NCBI GenBank assembly: GCA_003116975.1 | Contig: BGKB01000042.1 | Location: forward strand, 375,581 to 439,580 | DNA: 64,000 bases | Source: Aurantiochytrium sp. KH105 | Lineage: Eukaryota > Sar > Bigyra > Thraustochytrida > Thraustochytriidae | Direction: 5' to 3' | Shown here: in pieces, positions 17,082 through 27,936 of the stretch | Numbering within the stretch: the first letter of the stretch is position 1 | How the letters are laid out: every line of letters begins with the position of its first letter | Position numbers and translations under genes: made by a program | Notes under the pieces: generated by a model | Seen by the model: the letters and a program-made list of their open reading frames with translations, nothing else | Database searches by the model: none | Told to the model about the DNA's origin: nothing

Positions 17082-19874
17082 TTACTCGCCACACGTGGGC
17101 TGCTTCGTGGGAGCCGGGGTCGGCGCCGTGGGGAACGGCGTTGGCTCCGGAGTTCCGAGCTCAAGATCCTTTCCAGAGTCAACGTTCTGGCCGAGCGTAG
17201 CCGTGTGGGTGCTAATGGTGTTGAAGACGAGCGTGACGACATCGCCTTCGACGCTAGCGCTATCGGCACCAGTGTACTGGATCGAGCTCGCAGTACCCGA
17301 GGGCATGGTCACCTCGACCTTGCCGCTGCCAGTGACAGTGAAGCTGATATCGGTGGCGCTCGTAGACGAGACAGCCTCGAGTTCCATGCGCATCGCGAGC
17401 TTGGTGATGTGCACCTGCGAAGTCGCGCTCGCAGTATCGGCCAGGGTGAAGCGGAAGGAGCCGCCATTCGTCGGAAGGAAGATACGCGACGACGTGTACG
17501 CAGGCCAGTCCTCGACGCTGTCAATGACCTTGCTGCCGTCCTGAAGAACAGAGACCGCCATGGCACCGAGCGAGCCACCCGTGGAGGAGATCGTGGCCAA
17601 GTAGGTATCGTTACCCTCGTCAGTGACTTCGATCGAGGTCGCGGTAAACGCGCGAATGCGGTCCGAAAGACCCATGCCCGTGACAAACTCGGCGCCCATG
17701 TTATATGCCTTGGCAATGACGGGCTCGATCAAGGTGGACGGGTAAAGGCCGTTGTCAAAGGTGTAGCTCTCATCGTTCCAGTCGACCAGGGCGTAGTCGT
17801 GGACAGGTAGGTGCATGATGGCCATTTTGGCGTTTTCGGTGGCGTTGTCGAGCTGCTCAAACCAAAAGGCAGTGGTTGCCTCGGGCGTCCACTTGAGGAA
17901 TTCAATCGCCGTAAAGTCGAAGTACATGTTGGGGGCCATGTAGACCATGTCGCTCACAGCGTCAATGTAACCAAAGCAGCCCGGGTAGCCGGCGCCCTGG
18001 CCAGCATAGCCGCCAGAAAAGTAGGTGTCGTTAAAGTAGGGCTCGAGCTTGATGAGCGTAGCGAGCGATTCGGTGGCACCAGGCTGCGCTGAAGCAAGGC
18101 GCGAGAGAGACAAGTTGCCCATAGTGTACTCCTTGGCGGTTTTGAACTGGAATTCGAGCTCGGCATCAGTGAGCAGATTGATGTCATCGGGGTGAGTGAA
18201 AGAGTGCGTTCCGATCTCGTTCTCGAGGGCAATGTATTGATCGTAGAGCGGTTGGGCCCAGGTCCAGTCCGTGTACTCCTCTTCGTCGACGTCATTGCCA
18301 AGATTAATGTAGTACGAGCAGACAAAGCTGTAGTTGCCATACCAGGGCTCAATAATGCGGGGGAGAAGCGCGGTCTCGAGGATGATAGCCTGCGGGTAGT
18401 ACTGGCTCTGGTCCATGTCATTACGTGCCGCAAAAATGAGGTCCTGGCGCGTGAGCTGTACGCCGACCGTGAGGCCGTCTGCGGCGACGGCCCAGGCAAT
18501 AGCGCGCCAGACGAGGTCGCGGTTGGCGGCCACCTCGAGGGTAGAAAAGTGCACAGTGCGGCCGCTGGTCTTGCCGAACATGTTGGTAACGCATTCGGTG
18601 GCGAGAATGGAGTCGTAGGTGGCGGTATACGTGGCGTTGATGCCGAGTTCCTGCGTGGCCACCGTGGTGACATCGAAAGCCGTGCGCGAAAACTTTTGAT
18701 ACATATTGGTGAAGGTGCCTGCGGTGCTTTCATCAAAGAGTTCATCACCAACCTCCTTGTCGGCGAGGATGGAAAGCGAGTTGTTTGCGACGATGATTTT
18801 GGTCGAGATGGTCGATGCATAGACGGGGTTTGCGTCTTCGAGACCAAAGAGCATGTTGAGAGTAAAGTACGGGTCACCAGCGATCACGGAGCGATCGAGG
18901 GCATTGGTGGCAAAGTCGCCAATGCCCACGAGACCGACCTTGTGAAGATGGACAAGGCGAATAAAGGCCTTGCGAATTTCAAAGGTAAGGTCGGGGTCGA
19001 TCCAGGCAAAGTAAGGAACAACAATGACCTTGTACTTGCAGGACTCCTCAACATTGAGAATGTCATCAAGGGTGATGCGATCGTACGGGAGGCCGGCCTG
19101 CATCAGCTGGCTCTGCATGGACATGAAGAGTTGGCGGTAGGCCTTATCCTGGAAAAGAAGGTTCTGGGCGTCCAGAGAAAAGAGTACGGCGGCCTTGTTC
19201 GGTGTGTAGGTGCAAGCGGGCTCGGCATCGATGCCCTTGATGACGGGCGCAAAGTTGAGCAGGTACTCGGGCTGGAGCTGGCCGACCCAGCCGTTTTGGA
19301 TGAAGTTTGCCGCAACGCCCAGATCGCGGTCGGTGGAGACGGGCACGCCGGCGGCGACAAGCTGGGCCATGGACACCTCGAATTCGACGGCGCCAGGCAT
19401 GACAGAGGCTGTGAGGGGAATGTAGGCGCTGGGAATGGTGGTGTTGATTGCCGTAGAGCAAGTGACATCCGCACCAGAGCAGCCCGTGTAGAGTCCAACA
19501 GAAGTCAGCAGCTTGGGCGAGTTCCAGTCCATTACGATGCGAACGTAGGCATCCGAGCCTGTGGCGGGCATGGTATAGGCGGAAGCGCCCGTGTATCCCG
19601 AGGTCATGTTGCCGTCAGTATTGAAGTAAATATGGGTGTCGATAAATTCGCCATTTCCAACGGCCCGAGGCCGCGCGAGAAAGAGCCAGGAATCCCTTTC
19701 ATCATTGTAAGACGCGTAGAGCTCGGCATACTGTGCGATGTCTTGGGTCTCGTAGAAGCCCGGGAGAACGCGCTGGCTGGCTACCCAGTCAGAGCCGTCA
19801 CCATCAACAACCTGGCCCGTGGCGGAGGCCACGAGGACGGCGGTCACGGCCAGCACGAAGCGCAGAGGGCTCAT
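17082..19874 (-). CDS. Secreted NodB-like polysaccharide deacetylase family protein (paralogue A)
   Basis: The protein has 930 residues from the ATG at 19874. A signal peptide spans about 1-20 (MSPLRFVLAVTAVLVASATG). Residues about 22-180 look like a beta-sandwich carbohydrate-binding module (DGDGSDWVAS; IDTHIYFNTDGN). Residues about 215-330 form an alpha/beta domain (LFSLDAQNLLFQDKAYRQLF; YKVIVVPYFAWIDP). The deacetylase part shows a possible metal-binding Asp motif NDMD (about 483), ENEIGTHSFTHP (about 550), SAQPGA and HLPVHDY (about 685), matching the D, HxxxH, P and terminal H positions of carbohydrate-esterase NodB folds, though divergent from typical CE4. The C-terminus is a Thr/Pro linker (TPEPTPFPTAPTPAPT). 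Many Asn glycosylation sites are present. The architecture recalls PelA/Agd3-type deacetylases that act on amino-sugar exopolysaccharide; substrate is inference. It is divergent from its paralogue at 24654. Confidence 0.8.
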   Translation of the reverse strand: MSPLRFVLAVTAVLVASATGQVVDGDGSDWVASQRVLPGFYETQDIAQYAELYASYNDERDSWLFLARPRAVGNGEFIDTHIYFNTDGNMTSGYTGASAYTMPATGSDAYVRIVMDWNSPKLLTSVGLYTGCSGADVTCSTAINTTIPSAYIPLTASVMPGAVEFEVSMAQLVAAGVPVSTDRDLGVAANFIQNGWVGQLQPEYLLNFAPVIKGIDAEPACTYTPNKAAVLFSLDAQNLLFQDKAYRQLFMSMQSQLMQAGLPYDRITLDDILNVEESCKYKVIVVPYFAWIDPDLTFEIRKAFIRLVHLHKVGLVGIGDFATNALDRSVIAGDPYFTLNMLFGLEDANPVYASTISTKIIVANNSLSILADKEVGDELFDESTAGTFTNMYQKFSRTAFDVTTVATQELGINATYTATYDSILATECVTNMFGKTSGRTVHFSTLEVAANRDLVWRAIAWAVAADGLTVGVQLTRQDLIFAARNDMDQSQYYPQAIILETALLPRIIEPWYGNYSFVCSYYINLGNDVDEEEYTDWTWAQPLYDQYIALENEIGTHSFTHPDDINLLTDAELEFQFKTAKEYTMGNLSLSRLASAQPGATESLATLIKLEPYFNDTYFSGGYAGQGAGYPGCFGYIDAVSDMVYMAPNMYFDFTAIEFLKWTPEATTAFWFEQLDNATENAKMAIMHLPVHDYALVDWNDESYTFDNGLYPSTLIEPVIAKAYNMGAEFVTGMGLSDRIRAFTATSIEVTDEGNDTYLATISSTGGSLGAMAVSVLQDGSKVIDSVEDWPAYTSSRIFLPTNGGSFRFTLADTASATSQVHITKLAMRMELEAVSSTSATDISFTVTGSGKVEVTMPSGTASSIQYTGADSASVEGDVVTLVFNTISTHTATLGQNVDSGKDLELGTPEPTPFPTAPTPAPTKQPTCGE

Positions 19875-20320
19875 GCTGGCTCGCTCGCTCGCTTGCTTGC
19901 TGGCTGGCTGGCTGGCTGGCTGACTGGCTGGCTGCTCGCTCACGTGCGTGCTTGCTCGCTCGCTCACTCGCTCAGGCCGGCTAGGCCTGATGAGCGTGTA
20001 GAAGCGGACGGGCGCGCCAGGAGCGCGACGCGACACGACGTGGGTCTGGTGTCGTTTGCGTTTTGCGTCCAAGTTTGTCTGGACACCGCCCAGCGCAGAC
20101 TTGAAAGGAACTCGAAAGGAGGGAGGGAGAGAGGGAGCGAGGGAGGGAGGGAGGGAGAAATGAAAAGAAAATGAATGAATGAAAGAAACAATGAATGAAA
20201 GGAAGGGGGCCGGTCCCGGTGCGGTGCCGTCAGCGCCGCTGTGCGCGTGCAGATAGTGTAGTGCCCTTGTGTGGCTAAGTTGCACTAGGCTTTTCGTTGT
20301 CCATTCAGCCATCCAGCACC

Positions 20321-20359
20321 GCAAGGCAAGGCAAGGCAAGGCAAGGCAAGGCAAGGCAG
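20321..20359 (+). repeat. (GCAAG)n pentanucleotide array
   Basis: About eight tandem copies of GCAAG lie in the gene-free interval between the deacetylase paralogues. Confidence 0.92.
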
Positions 20360-23300
20360 AGGGCCAACTTTTTAAAATTTCCATCGGGCACTTGATTGAG
20401 CGCCACTTGGAAGACGTCTCCCGCAGCTGCAGCGCGTGCAGCCCCCGCCTGCGTCCACTCCTTTCCCTTTTTACCCCGCATTTTCCCTGCTCTCCCTCGC
20501 CCTGCGGCAACTCGTCCAGTCGAGAAGCGCATCCATGCCCTCGTGCCCAGCGCAAGGCCTGGCCGCTCAGGAGCCCTTGGCCTGGGGCCGGCGCCGGCGC
20601 GGCCCTGCGCCCCCTTGGTTGGAGTGCAGTGCATCCGTGCGCAGGCGGACGAGGGAAAGAAAGGGGACGGAAAGGTTGGAGCAGGAGAGGGCATAGTATA
20701 CTAATGTTGCTTGAGAGAAGAAAAAAAGAAAAAGGAAAAAAAGTGCGGGCTCCTCCGTCCATTCCGGGTCCCGCGACAAGCCATCGACCGATCGACACAC
20801 GAAACTGCGCGCGCTCTGAATTCGAACGGTCGATCATCGACTTGCGGCCCGCGGCATGGACTTGGACATTCACATGTCAGCCCCGGCAGCGACGGCCGTA
20901 GCGAGTGCAGAGCAGCAGCCCCGGTAGACGTGGTAGGCAGGCCTGGGTCCGCGGTCTCGCGCTTATTCTGCTTCTTGTGACTGCAAGCAGCCATGGCCAC
21001 TGCAACCTATTTGGCCCACAACGACGAACGTAATCAATCGCGGACAGACGCGATCGGTCGATGAGTCGATCGAGCCAGCAAAGGTGAGAGAGCAATCGAT
21101 TCACTCATCGATGCATCCAAGCTTTACCCCATCCGCGTCGGGCGACAGCAGCAGCCGTCTGCGTGCGTGCGAGCGAGCGAGTGTGCGTGTGAGGCCGAGT
21201 CCACTCGGTTGGAAAGGCAAGTCAAGTGGCATCACGGACCGAGAGAGATACCGTGACGATTGCTGCTGAAAAGTACGATGCACGAAATTGGAGAAATGCA
21301 CACGCGCCGGCCCCAATTTGCACGCTTGCACGCATGGTTCTAGGTGGCGATGGCGAGGGATTCACTGTAAAATGCATTTGTGGAGTAGCGGTCATGGAAG
21401 TAGGGCGACCGCGGCTGATGGCCAAGAAGGAATTCAATGGATGGATTGAGTGAATGGTCGATCAACCAGCCTCGCGAGATTTTCTCCGTTATACTGGTCA
21501 GGTTTTCGGTGGTTTATGGCGCTATGAGCGGGACCTACGAGCACCGCCGAATTTCTTCATCGTGCTTCAAGCTGTTGCAGCTGGCATGGCTGCTGCAGCA
21601 AAGGATTGAATGGTCCGCCTTCTTCTCGCACGTGCTTGGGCTCGTCGTCGAACCAACTTGACTGTGAGTGCATGTCGTGCGACGCGTCTGTGCTTTGTGC
21701 GTCTATCTTTTTACATGTGCCTGTCCCCGGCCCCGACAACAAACAAGGCAGACGGACAGACATCTCAGATGGCTGACTGTGAGTGAGTAGCGTAACCAAG
21801 AGCTATACCAGGGACCAGAGGCCAACGAGCGCGTGAAAGACGCGCTCCGTTGCGCCGGTCGCTGTGTGTGTGTGTGTGGGGGGGGGGGGGGCGCCACATC
21901 GCGCGCGTCTTCGGCCCCGCGTGAGTCGAGCTGCCTCGCTCCCTCCTCGGAGTTCCTTTTGCGCGCTTTGCCCCTCCGTTCCTCGCGCCTTTACGCCTTT
22001 ACGCCAGCCAACATCGGCCGATGGCGGCGGAGCTCTGTTTGGCAATCGATTCAACGAGTGGTTGCTTGCACTGCATGGCCGACGACGCGCGAGTGGTCTG
22101 GCGACTCGCGAGAGCGCCCAGCTCTCCCTCACGGGACCGCGCGTCGTACAAGTGAGGGGAGTTGAAAACGAGGGGGAAAGAGCGAAAGACAGAGAGCAAG
22201 AAAGAGGATACATGGACGCGCGAGATTCTTTTGCAGCACACGGTTGCACATGCATGGTATGAATGAATAAATGAAGAAAGAACGCAAAAGCGTTTCGACC
22301 AGCCAGCAAGGGCCGCGCCGGCTGTGTGCTAATAGCCGGCGAACGCGGTCGGGAAAATCCGTGCGTCGCGTGCGTAGCCGCGACGCACCCGCAAGGCGCA
22401 CATAGCGGGCCGCAGAGACAAAAGACAAGACAACGTCAGTCTAAGCGAGTAAAGAGTTCAACGAACGGTCGGCCGGCCTTATAGCCAGGTGGATGGTCTT
22501 CGGCCCTCGCACTCTTGGCAATGATGGGTGGCTGCCGTGAAAGGCCTCGCGGGCCATCGTCCGCGAGTTAAGGAGGCGACCCATTCACATTTTGAGGTCG
22601 CCGTTTTGAGCTTGACGAACGGCGCGGCCAGCGCCATCATCCCCCTGCTTCTCCGCAGCGCCACCGGTGGCGTGCTTGATTGTTGTCAGTGGGCTCGCTC
22701 GCTCGCGCGCCAGAGCTTCTTCTTCTCCCGTGCCAGTTCGACGCGCGGCGCCCGCAGCAGCAGCTAAAAAGGCGCACGTCGATCGCTGTGGAGTAACAGC
22801 AAGTCTAGGCAAGACTCACTTCCGGAACTTGTCGCGGCACCAGCACACTTCGAGTCCGGCTAGTCTCCCTCTCCAGCCTCCGGCCCTGGCATACATGACG
22901 CGATCGATCGATACATGGCGAGCGATGGATGGCCAAGGATGAATTGGTGTTGGCTGACGATCGACGACAGGATTGTAGCCATTCGTGCGCTCGCAGCGGG
23001 CCGCCAGCCACAGCATGCATAGCATCGTGTTGGCTGGTGCGTGCAGTGAATCGGAGACCCGGTCACTGCGGCCGATTGCTATATTGTAAGTTATTATCGG
23101 TGGTGCCCGAGAAAGCGCGCGTTAAACAAACCATGGTCAGTGGCAGGTTGAAGTCGGCCTTCTCGCGCGCCGTGATGCACGAGACCATGGAGGAAGGAAA
23201 ACTACAATCACGAGCGGCAGGTGCGGCAGCGGCACGTGATGGCAGGGAAACTAAGAGGTCGAGAGTTCATCGGTCAGTGGCTGCACGCGGTGCTGTGCGG

Positions 23301-23979
23301 TGAGGTGCGGCGCGGCGCTGCCCTGAACGATGGCAGACTTGCGCCTGGGAAGCCTGGGCAGCGACGCCGGCCGATCACTTACTTCTCAATCCCGTCAAGC
23401 ACCACTGCCCGAACATGCGCTTCAAGCGAGGCCGCGGACCTTCAAAACGTCCATCTACAGCTACTTGCGTCACGGGTCACCCGCCTCGGCTGGCGGTCTT
23501 TTGTGCTCTTGGAGCGGCACAGGCAGTTCGTCTGTACTTTTCCGTTTGCCCTGCCGAGTTGCCTTGCCATGCAGTGCCTTGTCAATCAATCACCAACCAG
23601 ATTCAAGTTGCCCTGCCTTCCTTGGTCAGCGTAGCCCAGCGAGAAGAAACCCAGTGCTAGCAAACAAAGCCCGTTCGTGTCCGGGCCCGAGGTCGGAGCA
23701 GTGGCCCGTGCAGGCAGGACACGACGCTATGCGGACGGACGAAGTAGCGGCCAACCAGCCACGGCCGGCCAGGCCGCAGCGCTCGAGGGCCGGCCGCCGC
23801 TCTAGTCGATTTCTTTCCGCAGCTCAGCTCAGCTCAGGTTTTGCGGCACGTGCAGTTACGACGAGGAGGAGATGGGCGCCGTGCCGAACCTGCGCAAGCC
23901 GAGGTGAGGCGAGGCCAGCCTCGTCGGCACGGCGCCCGCGAACTTTACGGCGTCTTGTCCCCAGCCAGCTGCAGCCAGA

Positions 23980-23980
<1 letters not shown>

Positions 23981-24040
<60 letters not shown>
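23981..24040 (+). repeat. (TTGC)n tetranucleotide array
   Basis: Fifteen uninterrupted copies of the tetranucleotide lie about 610 bp upstream of the membrane-anchored deacetylase ATG. Confidence 0.95.
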
Positions 24041-24615
24041 GCCCGTGAAGAAGAGCTTGCTTGCCTCGAAAGCGCCGAAGTCGCGGCCCAGCTTGTTTTG
24101 CTTATTTATACTTGCTCTCCCTTGGGATAAGAGTGAAAGAAAATAATAAAAGAGTCACTTGTGATGGATGGCCCGGCTGCCCCGATGTGGCGTTCGCTCC
24201 TCGTCCCAGCCCCAGCCTCCGCCTCGCCAGCCTTCTCGGCCCCGCGCCCCTTGCTCCGGGCCGTCGCTCGTGCGAGCTCGCTCACTCGCTCCCTCGCGGC
24301 CGCATGCACGCAGGCACGCAGCAAGGGAAGCCTTCCTCCCTCGCGCGCGTCGCCGGGCGTGCCTTGGCTTGGCTTGGCGACGGGCGCGACGTGCAAGTGT
24401 GGTAGACCTTTCTTGCTTTCGCTTGCTTACTAACACAATTCGGCACATCAAGCAAGCAAACTTCGACAGACCGAACAATAAGGCAGTGGCACGCCAGACC
24501 ACCTACCACCATTTTTAGGTGCGGCGCGGCACGTGACGGAGAGAAGCTCCTGCCAGCCCTCGTGCCTCGCCTTGCGCTCCAGGCCTTGGCGAGGGCGAGC
24601 AAACCTTGTTCGACC

Positions 24616-24642
24616 CGCTCGCTCGCTCGCTCGCTCGCTCGC
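24616..24642 (+). repeat. (GCTC)n run in the leader of deacetylase B
   Basis: A tandem GCTC/CTCG run ends 11 bp before the chosen ATG (24654), so it is probably transcribed leader. The reverse-complement kind of run sits in the leader of paralogue A. Confidence 0.85.
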
Positions 24643-24653
24643 ACGCGCGCACG

Positions 24654-27563
24654 ATGACGGCGCTCGCGCCCTACGACGGCGATAGCGGCGACCTGGAGCG
24701 CGCGGAAAAGGGCGCACGCGGCAGGGGGGCGCGATGCGGCTGCGGCAATATGAGCAAGCTGCAACTCGCGCTCCTGGCCGCAGTGGCGGCCGTGGTGGCC
24801 CTGGGCGCCACGCTCGCCTTTGTGCTGACGAGGAGTGACGCCTGCGGCCTCGACAGCATGTCGGACGCGACGCAGGCGGAATGTGCGACGCCCTCAGAAG
24901 AGGCCTATACAATGGCCCACCTTGTCCAGGACTGGGACAGTCTCGACGTCGTCTTTCCCACGCGGGGGCAGCCCGCGCAGAGTCTCACCACCTCTCTCTC
25001 CGCGCGCTTTGAAAATGACACGTATGCCTTTCAGGTCAAGTCCACGGCATATGGAGACGCAGTCAACTTGCCTATTACCATCTGGATTGACGTCGACCTC
25101 AACGAGACCACCACCATGGTCGCTGCCAACTGGACAGAAAATGTCGTGATCCCGGACGGGGCCGACCTAGCCATCGTCTTGGACGAAGACTTCGCCAAGG
25201 TGTACACGGACGTGTCGGCCTCTGACCCCGTGCTTCAAATCACCAGCGCAGAAACCCTCGTAGCGGTCAGAAACGCGAACTCGAACCTCAACCTCGCTGT
25301 AGGGGCCAACGATGGAGAAACGGCTACTGTTGGCATCACCGCAAGTGCCGTCGCCAACCTCACCGGCGTGGAGAACATCGAGGATCTCATGATCAAGTTC
25401 CAAGACAGCACCAACAACGCGCAGGAGGGCCTTGACGCTTGGCTCCTCTTTGCCACAGACGACCTCCAGCGCAACCCGCCCGCATGTGCAGATCGTCGCT
25501 CAGGCATGGTGCGGGGCGCTGTTGTCTTTTCAGAGACGGCGCAGGCTCGCTTCTACAACGACAAGAGCTATAACATGCTCTTTATGTCCATGCAGAATCA
25601 ATTCATGCAAGCAGGCTTCCCCATCAGTCTCATCTACGACACCGACCTTACCGAAGAGGCGTGGATGTGCGACTTCAGCGTCATCATCATCCCCTACATG
25701 AACTATGTATCGCCGGCGCGCGCACCTGCGCTCCGCAAGGTCTTGACGCGTCTCGTGCATCGCCACGGCGTTTCGCTCGTGCTGTCGAACGAGTTCATGA
25801 CTGCCAGTTCCGAAACGGACGTGTCCCTCCCCGCAGGAGGCGTAAACACCCTGCGCCTGCTCTCGGGCATTTCCTTTTCGTCTTTTCAGCTCGCCTCGGA
25901 AGTCGTCGTTCGCGCAAGCAGCGCCTCCACGGCCTCGGGCGCTGCCTTTGCGGATCTCGAGGACAACCAAGTCATCGTCAACAGCACCGTGAATACAGGC
26001 TTCTCCCCATACCTAAACGTTTATTCCCAGGCCTCTGACATGACGGGCTTTGAGATCACAGAACTGGCGCGCGCCGATCTCACCAACACAGCTGGGGCTC
26101 AAGCTTCCTTTGCGCCCATTCTCGCCTCTCGTCTCCTCAATGCTCCCGAAGCCGGCCGCGTCATCCATCTCGCCTCCATTGACCTCCTCGCTGATTTTGA
26201 TCTTGGTTGGAGACTCATTCGTTGGGCCGCGCAAACGCACGACACCGTTGCCAACGGCCCGCACGCATACCTTCAACTCACCCGGCATGACTCCATTTTT
26301 GTCGTGCGCTGGGACTGTGATCTCACCTCTTTTTTAACTGCAGCCCCCACTGTATATCCGACCATGCAGTCGCGCTTCATTGACAAATGGCGAGAGGAGT
26401 GGGACATGGTTGCATCGTACTACATCAACCTCGGAGACAACTTGACGATTCAACGTGGGACCAACTGGACCTTTGCCAAGCCTCTTTATGCCAATTGGAT
26501 TGAGGATGGCAACGAACTCGGTTCTCACTCCTTTACGCACCCGCTCTATGTGAACGACCTTAACGCAACGCAGCTCGATTATGAGTTTGGCCTCTCCAAC
26601 CAGTACATTTCCGGCAATATGTCCCTCGACCGTATTGGCGCCGCGCAGCCAGGCAATCCGTTGAATTTGGCTTCGGATACTGCAATGGAAAAGTATTATA
26701 GCTCAACCTACTTTTCCACCTCCGTCAGCAAGTCTGGTGCCGGATACGAGGGCGCCTTTGGATTCATGACGCCTCTTAGCAAAATGGTCCTCATGGCACC
26801 CAATCTCTCCTTCGACTTTACCTTTATCGAGTACAAGCACCTTACCACCACGCAGGCCGAGGCTGCCTGGCTCCAAGAGTTTGATCTCGCCACTCGTTTT
26901 GCCAATCGTCCCATCATCCACGCCGGTGTCCACCCTTATGCCGTCGTGAGCTACACTTACAACAGCACCAAACAGACCATGGAGCTTGACTCGGGTCTGT
27001 ACAGCTCGGCAATGTTCGAGTCGCTCTTTGGAACCGCGTACGCGAGCAATACCGAGTTTCTTCCGCTCATGACGCTCAACGACCGCATTCGCTCCTACAA
27101 GTCGGCCTGGTTTCGCGTGGTGCAGCTCAACGGAAGTGCCCTGCAGGTCATTGTCTCTTCAGATGATGATTCGACTGAGGGCTTTGGCGCCTTTGCGCTT
27201 ACCATGCCGGACCCTGCTCTTCGCATTGTCTCCGTCGATAACTGGTACGCTTACTCGGCGAGAGATGTCTTTCTTCCAAAGGCTGGTGGAAGTTTTATCA
27301 TTCGCACTGGGGCGCTTTCTGCATCGCCCCTCGCGTGCACGCGCATTACTGAGATGAGCATGCGCGTCAAGCTCGAGTCATTGACCGGTGACTGCAGCTC
27401 GCTAACCGCAACTTTGCAAGGACCTGGCAAGGTTCGCATCGATCTTGCCGGAGATTCCTCCAGCTACACCATTTCAGGCGCCACCGTCGCCCTTGATGCC
27501 ACCTCTTATGTGGAGCTCACGCTCGTAAAAGGATCCCAGACAGTAGCTGTTTCTGTAGCATAA
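24654..27563 (+). CDS. Type II membrane-anchored NodB-like polysaccharide deacetylase family protein (paralogue B)
   Basis: The protein has 969 residues from the ATG at 24654. A short cytosolic N-terminus (acidic, then Arg/Cys) precedes one transmembrane helix at about 36-58 (LALLAAVAAVVALGATLAFV), giving a type II topology with a lumenal or extracellular enzyme part. It matches paralogue A throughout: FYNDKSYNMLFMSMQNQFMQ and FSVIIIPYMNYVSP in the alpha/beta domain; then WDCD (about 553), NELGSHSFTHP (about 622), AAQPGN, and HAGVHPY (about 757) at the deacetylase motif positions. No Thr/Pro tail is present. Many NxS/T sites fit a secretory-pathway protein. A Golgi or plasma-membrane enzyme modifying amino-sugar glycan is the best guess; substrate is unknown. 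It is convergent with RFC5. Confidence 0.8.
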   Translation: MTALAPYDGDSGDLERAEKGARGRGARCGCGNMSKLQLALLAAVAAVVALGATLAFVLTRSDACGLDSMSDATQAECATPSEEAYTMAHLVQDWDSLDVVFPTRGQPAQSLTTSLSARFENDTYAFQVKSTAYGDAVNLPITIWIDVDLNETTTMVAANWTENVVIPDGADLAIVLDEDFAKVYTDVSASDPVLQITSAETLVAVRNANSNLNLAVGANDGETATVGITASAVANLTGVENIEDLMIKFQDSTNNAQEGLDAWLLFATDDLQRNPPACADRRSGMVRGAVVFSETAQARFYNDKSYNMLFMSMQNQFMQAGFPISLIYDTDLTEEAWMCDFSVIIIPYMNYVSPARAPALRKVLTRLVHRHGVSLVLSNEFMTASSETDVSLPAGGVNTLRLLSGISFSSFQLASEVVVRASSASTASGAAFADLEDNQVIVNSTVNTGFSPYLNVYSQASDMTGFEITELARADLTNTAGAQASFAPILASRLLNAPEAGRVIHLASIDLLADFDLGWRLIRWAAQTHDTVANGPHAYLQLTRHDSIFVVRWDCDLTSFLTAAPTVYPTMQSRFIDKWREEWDMVASYYINLGDNLTIQRGTNWTFAKPLYANWIEDGNELGSHSFTHPLYVNDLNATQLDYEFGLSNQYISGNMSLDRIGAAQPGNPLNLASDTAMEKYYSSTYFSTSVSKSGAGYEGAFGFMTPLSKMVLMAPNLSFDFTFIEYKHLTTTQAEAAWLQEFDLATRFANRPIIHAGVHPYAVVSYTYNSTKQTMELDSGLYSSAMFESLFGTAYASNTEFLPLMTLNDRIRSYKSAWFRVVQLNGSALQVIVSSDDDSTEGFGAFALTMPDPALRIVSVDNWYAYSARDVFLPKAGGSFIIRTGALSASPLACTRITEMSMRVKLESLTGDCSSLTATLQGPGKVRIDLAGDSSSYTISGATVALDATSYVELTLVKGSQTVAVSVA

Positions 27564-27936
27564 GCTTGAAAGATAAATCTCATTTTGTTGACCAAACCAA
27601 GCAAGCATCCATGTGATACGGGGGAATTACAGTTTTTAAAAAAAAAAAAAGTCTGGAATCTCTTCATGTTCGCGGCTGCTGCTTGCACAATGAGACATCG
27701 TTGCGGGAAAGCGAGGGTTGCTCGCACAAGTACGTGCCTTCTATGAAGACTTTGTCGCTCATGTAATGTATACTTTCTATTGGAAGCTTGTCGCATATGC
27801 ATGCAAGATGCTTCACTCTTTAAATGTTTGAGAAGGAAGAAATCGCTCACGCGCTCGCTCTCGCTTGTAAAAACGACAAAAACTGTTTTTTCCTTTCATT
27901 GCTCTGAATTCTCTACCCGCGCGCTCGTACATCACA
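27564..27936. other. Convergent 3' intergenic region
   Basis: This 373-bp stretch contains an A-run at 27638-27650 and T-rich segments. It probably holds the 3' ends of the deacetylase and RFC5 transcripts. No gene is supported here. Confidence 0.5.

Larger units (their letters stand above)
19875..24653. other. 4.8-kb gene-free region between divergent deacetylase paralogues
   Basis: No frame here shows a recognisable domain or biased, non-repetitive composition. The leader of paralogue A (19875-19980) is CGAG/GGCT repeats as read on the plus strand. A (GGGA)-rich run lies at 20121-20158, (GGCAA)n at 20321, a GT/G run at 21865-21891, (TTGC)n at 23981, and (GCTC)n directly before paralogue B. 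Several non-repetitive AT/GC-mixed parts (20700-23700) remain unexplained. I saw no tRNA-like B-box. Long non-coding RNA or unrecognised short exons cannot be excluded. Confidence 0.5.

Noticed and set aside
18192..20174. A 660-codon open frame opposite deacetylase A
   Set aside because: It is an antisense by-product of codon bias. It runs past the true gene start into leader repeats and carries no domain.
20700..23700. Possible tRNA or small-RNA genes in the gene-free interval
   Set aside because: I found no convincing B-box plus acceptor stem on either strand by eye. A covariance-model scan would be decisive.
23978..24045. TTGC arrays considered as CRISPR or telomere-like repeats
   Set aside because: They are uninterrupted tetranucleotides with no spacers and no telomere unit.
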